The notes under the pieces: model-generated
Told to the model about the DNA's origin: nothing
Seen by the model: only the letters and a program-made list of their open reading frames with translations
Database searches by the model: none
Part shown: positions 61,824 to 64,000 of the stretch, piece after piece
Layout of the letters: every line of letters starts with the position of its first letter
Position numbering within the stretch: position 1 is the first letter of the stretch
Assembly: GCA_016795105.1 (NCBI GenBank)
Contig: JAEUIH010000001.1
Coordinates: 1-64,000 of the forward strand
Length of the DNA: 64,000 bases
Source of the DNA: Planctomyces sp.
Lineage (GTDB): Bacteria; Planctomycetota; Planctomycetia; Planctomycetales; Planctomycetaceae
Direction of reading: 5' to 3'
Made by a program: the position numbers and the translations under genes

Positions 61824-63247
61824 CAGTTTAGGTCCGTCTGAAAGAGAAATCGAAATCGAGTCATGCCGTTATAGCGGTCATAGCGGAGTTCACCGCCGTG
61901 GTCTCTGGCAGCCTGGGCCGCCAAAGGTAGTCCCAGTCCAATTCCATCCGGTGTCCCCGAGACAAATGGTTCAAAGACTCTGTTTCCCAACTCTGCCGGT
62001 AAACCGCTGCCGGTATCGGACACATCGACAAACGAGCAAACATTGGTTTCTCCAGAGCTGATTCGACCGGATTTGACCTGAACCGTTCCACCAGGTCCGG
62101 CAGCGTGCACCGCATTTCGAATCAGATTCAGAAATGCCGCCTGAACCTGTTCCGAATCACGCACATCTCCGATGGAAGAATTCAACTCCAGGTCAAGCTG
62201 AATGCCTTTATGGTCGCACTCCGGCTTCACCAGGTCAATAACGGAGCCGAGGATCTCCGCGGCTTGCCCCTGGGTTGGTGACTGGTAGACATCAGCAGTC
62301 AGACGCAACAATCCCTGAATCTGGGATTCCATCATCGACAGCTGGCGTACCGCAACTTTCAGTGAGGTCGCATCTTCGCCCGGAAACCTCTTTTCATGAA
62401 GCTGAACAGCCAGCTTTGCTCCTGTGATTGAGTTCCTCAAATGGTGCGCAAGACCACCGGCTACCTGCGTCACAATCTCGGATCGTTCGTTCTGACGGAT
62501 CTGTTCAGTCAGCCGCTGCAGGTCTGAGGCCATGGACCTGATGGAATCCGCAAGGTCCCTGATTTCGTCGTTTCCGGCATCCGTCAATTCCTGATCAAAC
62601 TTCCCACCGGCGATTCTTCGAACCTGATCCTGCAGAGATTTGATTCTGTCGCAGAAGCGGTCGGACAGATACCATGAGACAGCTATCAACGATGCCAGCG
62701 CAAGACTTCCTCCGGCAAGTAGCGGGATCATTGCCTGTTGCCGGATTTTTGACATCTCGCGATCCGGAATCAAAGCCAGCAGGAGTGCTCCGTCGCGAGA
62801 ATGCAACGAGACGTGTCCCATTTGATAGCGAATTCCATTGACTTCAATCGGTGCGAGTGTTCGGAGTTCCGTAAGGCGTTCATTCTGAGATCGTGGCTCC
62901 TTTGGTTGCGAATCACTGCCGGATAATGCACTTTCCTGGACCAGTGCATCTTCAAGGACTCGCCGGGACGCCGAGACCGGCATTGTGGCTGCGATCAGCT
63001 GGTAATCGCTGCTGAGTGTGATGAATTCGGCGCCGGAAAGGCCTTTCATTTGTTCAAGGACACTGCTGTGCAACGGAAAGCTGGCAGTCTGAAGTGAACC
63101 AACAACGGCATTCAGCCGATTCAGCGATTCCTGCTCTGACTGGCGAATCGACAGCCAGGCACCAGAAGCCGTGAGTCCGATCACGGCCAGCGTCTGGATG
63201 ACGGCGAAAGGCCAAAGCAACTGAAAATGCAGCGAATTGCGGGTCAT
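61823..63247 (-). CDS. Sensor histidine kinase
   Basis: 474 residues from the ATG at 63247; upstream starts at 63301 or 63313 are also possible. The first membrane segment (LLWPFAVIQTLAVIGLTASG), a periplasmic sensor domain (about 45-180), a second segment (MIPLLAGGSLALASLIAVSW), HAMP, the His box VAGGLAHHLRNSITGAK, and the HATPase with N box (LNLIRNAVHAAG), VSDTGSGLPAE and GIGLGLPLAAQAARDHGGEL. It phosphorylates the partner regulator just downstream. The sensed signal is unknown. Confidence 0.94.
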   Translation of the reverse strand: MTRNSLHFQLLWPFAVIQTLAVIGLTASGAWLSIRQSEQESLNRLNAVVGSLQTASFPLHSSVLEQMKGLSGAEFITLSSDYQLIAATMPVSASRRVLEDALVQESALSGSDSQPKEPRSQNERLTELRTLAPIEVNGIRYQMGHVSLHSRDGALLLALIPDREMSKIRQQAMIPLLAGGSLALASLIAVSWYLSDRFCDRIKSLQDQVRRIAGGKFDQELTDAGNDEIRDLADSIRSMASDLQRLTEQIRQNERSEIVTQVAGGLAHHLRNSITGAKLAVQLHEKRFPGEDATSLKVAVRQLSMMESQIQGLLRLTADVYQSPTQGQAAEILGSVIDLVKPECDHKGIQLDLELNSSIGDVRDSEQVQAAFLNLIRNAVHAAGPGGTVQVKSGRISSGETNVCSFVDVSDTGSGLPAELGNRVFEPFVSGTPDGIGLGLPLAAQAARDHGGELRYDRYNGMTRFRFLFQTDLN

Positions 63248-63536
63248 TGGAGAAGTCCGCAAACGCGGAACCAAAAAGAATGCTGAACTCAACCCAGGCA
63301 TGGCCCCGGTCACCGATATAGCCTCACCCCGTTTCTGAATATTCTGGGTTCAAACAGGTGCATTAGCAACAAATCGCCCCAAAATGAGTTGTGCTGACGA
63401 TGCATGAAGCGAGAATTCCGACAACCGTCGTTGCAGTCAGCACGAAACTCTGCTGAAATCCGTGGCTGCCCTGAATCTGCGAGGATCAGGGATGTCGGCC
63501 GCTGTTAAAGAATTATTCCGAGAGGATAACTGGTTC

Positions 63537-64000
63537 ATGGACCCTGAACTTCGAAGCCATTGTCGCGAATTGATGCAGCGAGTCACTCATTTACGAGACT
63601 GTCTTTGACTTAGTTGGCAAGCAAACTCGAATTCAGGAAATCAATGACCGTATGTCTGCTGCAGACTTCTGGAACGACCAGAAGATGGCGCAGCAGTATA
63701 TGGATGAAATGAGGCGTCTGAAGGGAACCGTTGTCCCTCTGGAGAAGCTCTCAGGTGGTGCCGATGACCTCTCAGTGCTGATGGAATTCGCTGACGCCGA
63801 TGATACCGGTGAAAGCGAGCGAGAACTTAAGTCCACGGTTGATCAGCTCGAACAGGATATCGATTCTGTGGAACTGCAGGCGACGTTGTCTGCGCCGGAA
63901 GATCCCTGTGGAGCGTACCTGACGGTGCAGGCCGGGGAAGGGGGGACCGACTCCGCCGACTGGGCACAAATGCTGTTGCGAATGTACGCGCGCTGGGCGG
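63537..64000 (+). CDS. prfB: Peptide chain release factor 2 with programmed +1 frameshift (3' part outside window)
   Basis: The start at 63537 (MDPELRSHCRELMQRVTHLR) leads after 23 codons to CTT-TGA-C at 63603-63609, the conserved RF2 frameshift site. Reading skips T63606 and continues DLVGKQTRIQEINDRMSAAD, then WNDQKMAQQYM and GEGGTDSADWAQMLLRMYAR before the window ends. RF2 thereby autoregulates its synthesis. An alternative in-frame ATG at 63492 exists. The Shine-Dalgarno-like stimulator seen in E. coli is weak here (only ACGAGAC). The C-terminal GGQ region is outside. Confidence 0.96.

Overview
The window looks like a stretch of a planctomycete chromosome (phylum Planctomycetota). The pointers are a DUF1549/DUF1553 protein with a CxxxxCH haem motif, a secreted Fn3-like protein whose N-terminus ends in an E-x-R-x-LL-x-A motif, the TIGR03546/TIGR03545 pair, a PqqD-like/M50/HlyD fusion, small membrane proteins beginning NPYxPP, and many dispersed intergenic repeats. 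No genus is claimed. No tRNA, rRNA, CRISPR array, integrase or transposase gene was seen.

Layout. 0.4-4.5 kb (minus): an LptA/LptC-like protein and a KdsD-type isomerase, an LPS-export and Kdo pair. 4.7-5.8 kb: a class V aminotransferase. 6.0-12.1 kb: a ribonucleotide reductase locus. It has a promoter overlapped by two NrdR boxes 31 bp apart, a leader of about 400 nt with a possible 21-residue leader peptide, nrdA with two ATP cones, a sulfite-oxidase-like gene, and a class Ic-type nrdB with Phe in place of the radical Tyr. 12.2-17.3 kb: small membrane proteins, then an HlyD-like protein followed by a PqqD-like/M50/HlyD fusion. 17.3-19.7 kb (minus): PPK2 and an SDR with an array of hairpin repeats between them. 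20-30 kb (plus): a polytopic membrane protein, TIGR03546-TIGR03545-ispE, a TIM-barrel protein, a ROK regulator, the DUF1549/DUF1553 protein and a large unknown. 32.4-34.7 kb (minus): an L-fuconate dehydratase-like enolase-superfamily enzyme and a sugar-phosphate isomerase/epimerase. 35.1-38.4 kb: ftsK and a 2-hydroxyacid dehydrogenase.

38.4-56.0 kb is an accessory island of small genes, all on the minus strand, bounded by two direct repeats of about 120 bp. It holds a SUFU-domain protein, the RNA 2'-phosphotransferase KptA, duplicated zinc-ribbon membrane proteins, several small immunity-like proteins, two pseudogenes and a possible conserved micropeptide. It is cut into modules by a composite repeat with GTACTC-rich inverted ends. 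This repeat occurs at least five times here and was not seen elsewhere in the window.

After the island come an esterase inside the bounding repeat, then ilvC and ilvN (minus, with a leader hairpin and terminators), the Fn3-like secreted protein, a sigma-54 response regulator with its histidine kinase, and the start of prfB with its programmed +1 frameshift.

The most unusual observations are a REPIN-like hairpin family with covarying stems that supplies or abuts stop codons, the composite-repeat modular island, the micropeptide candidate, and the regulation and cofactor type of the nrd locus.
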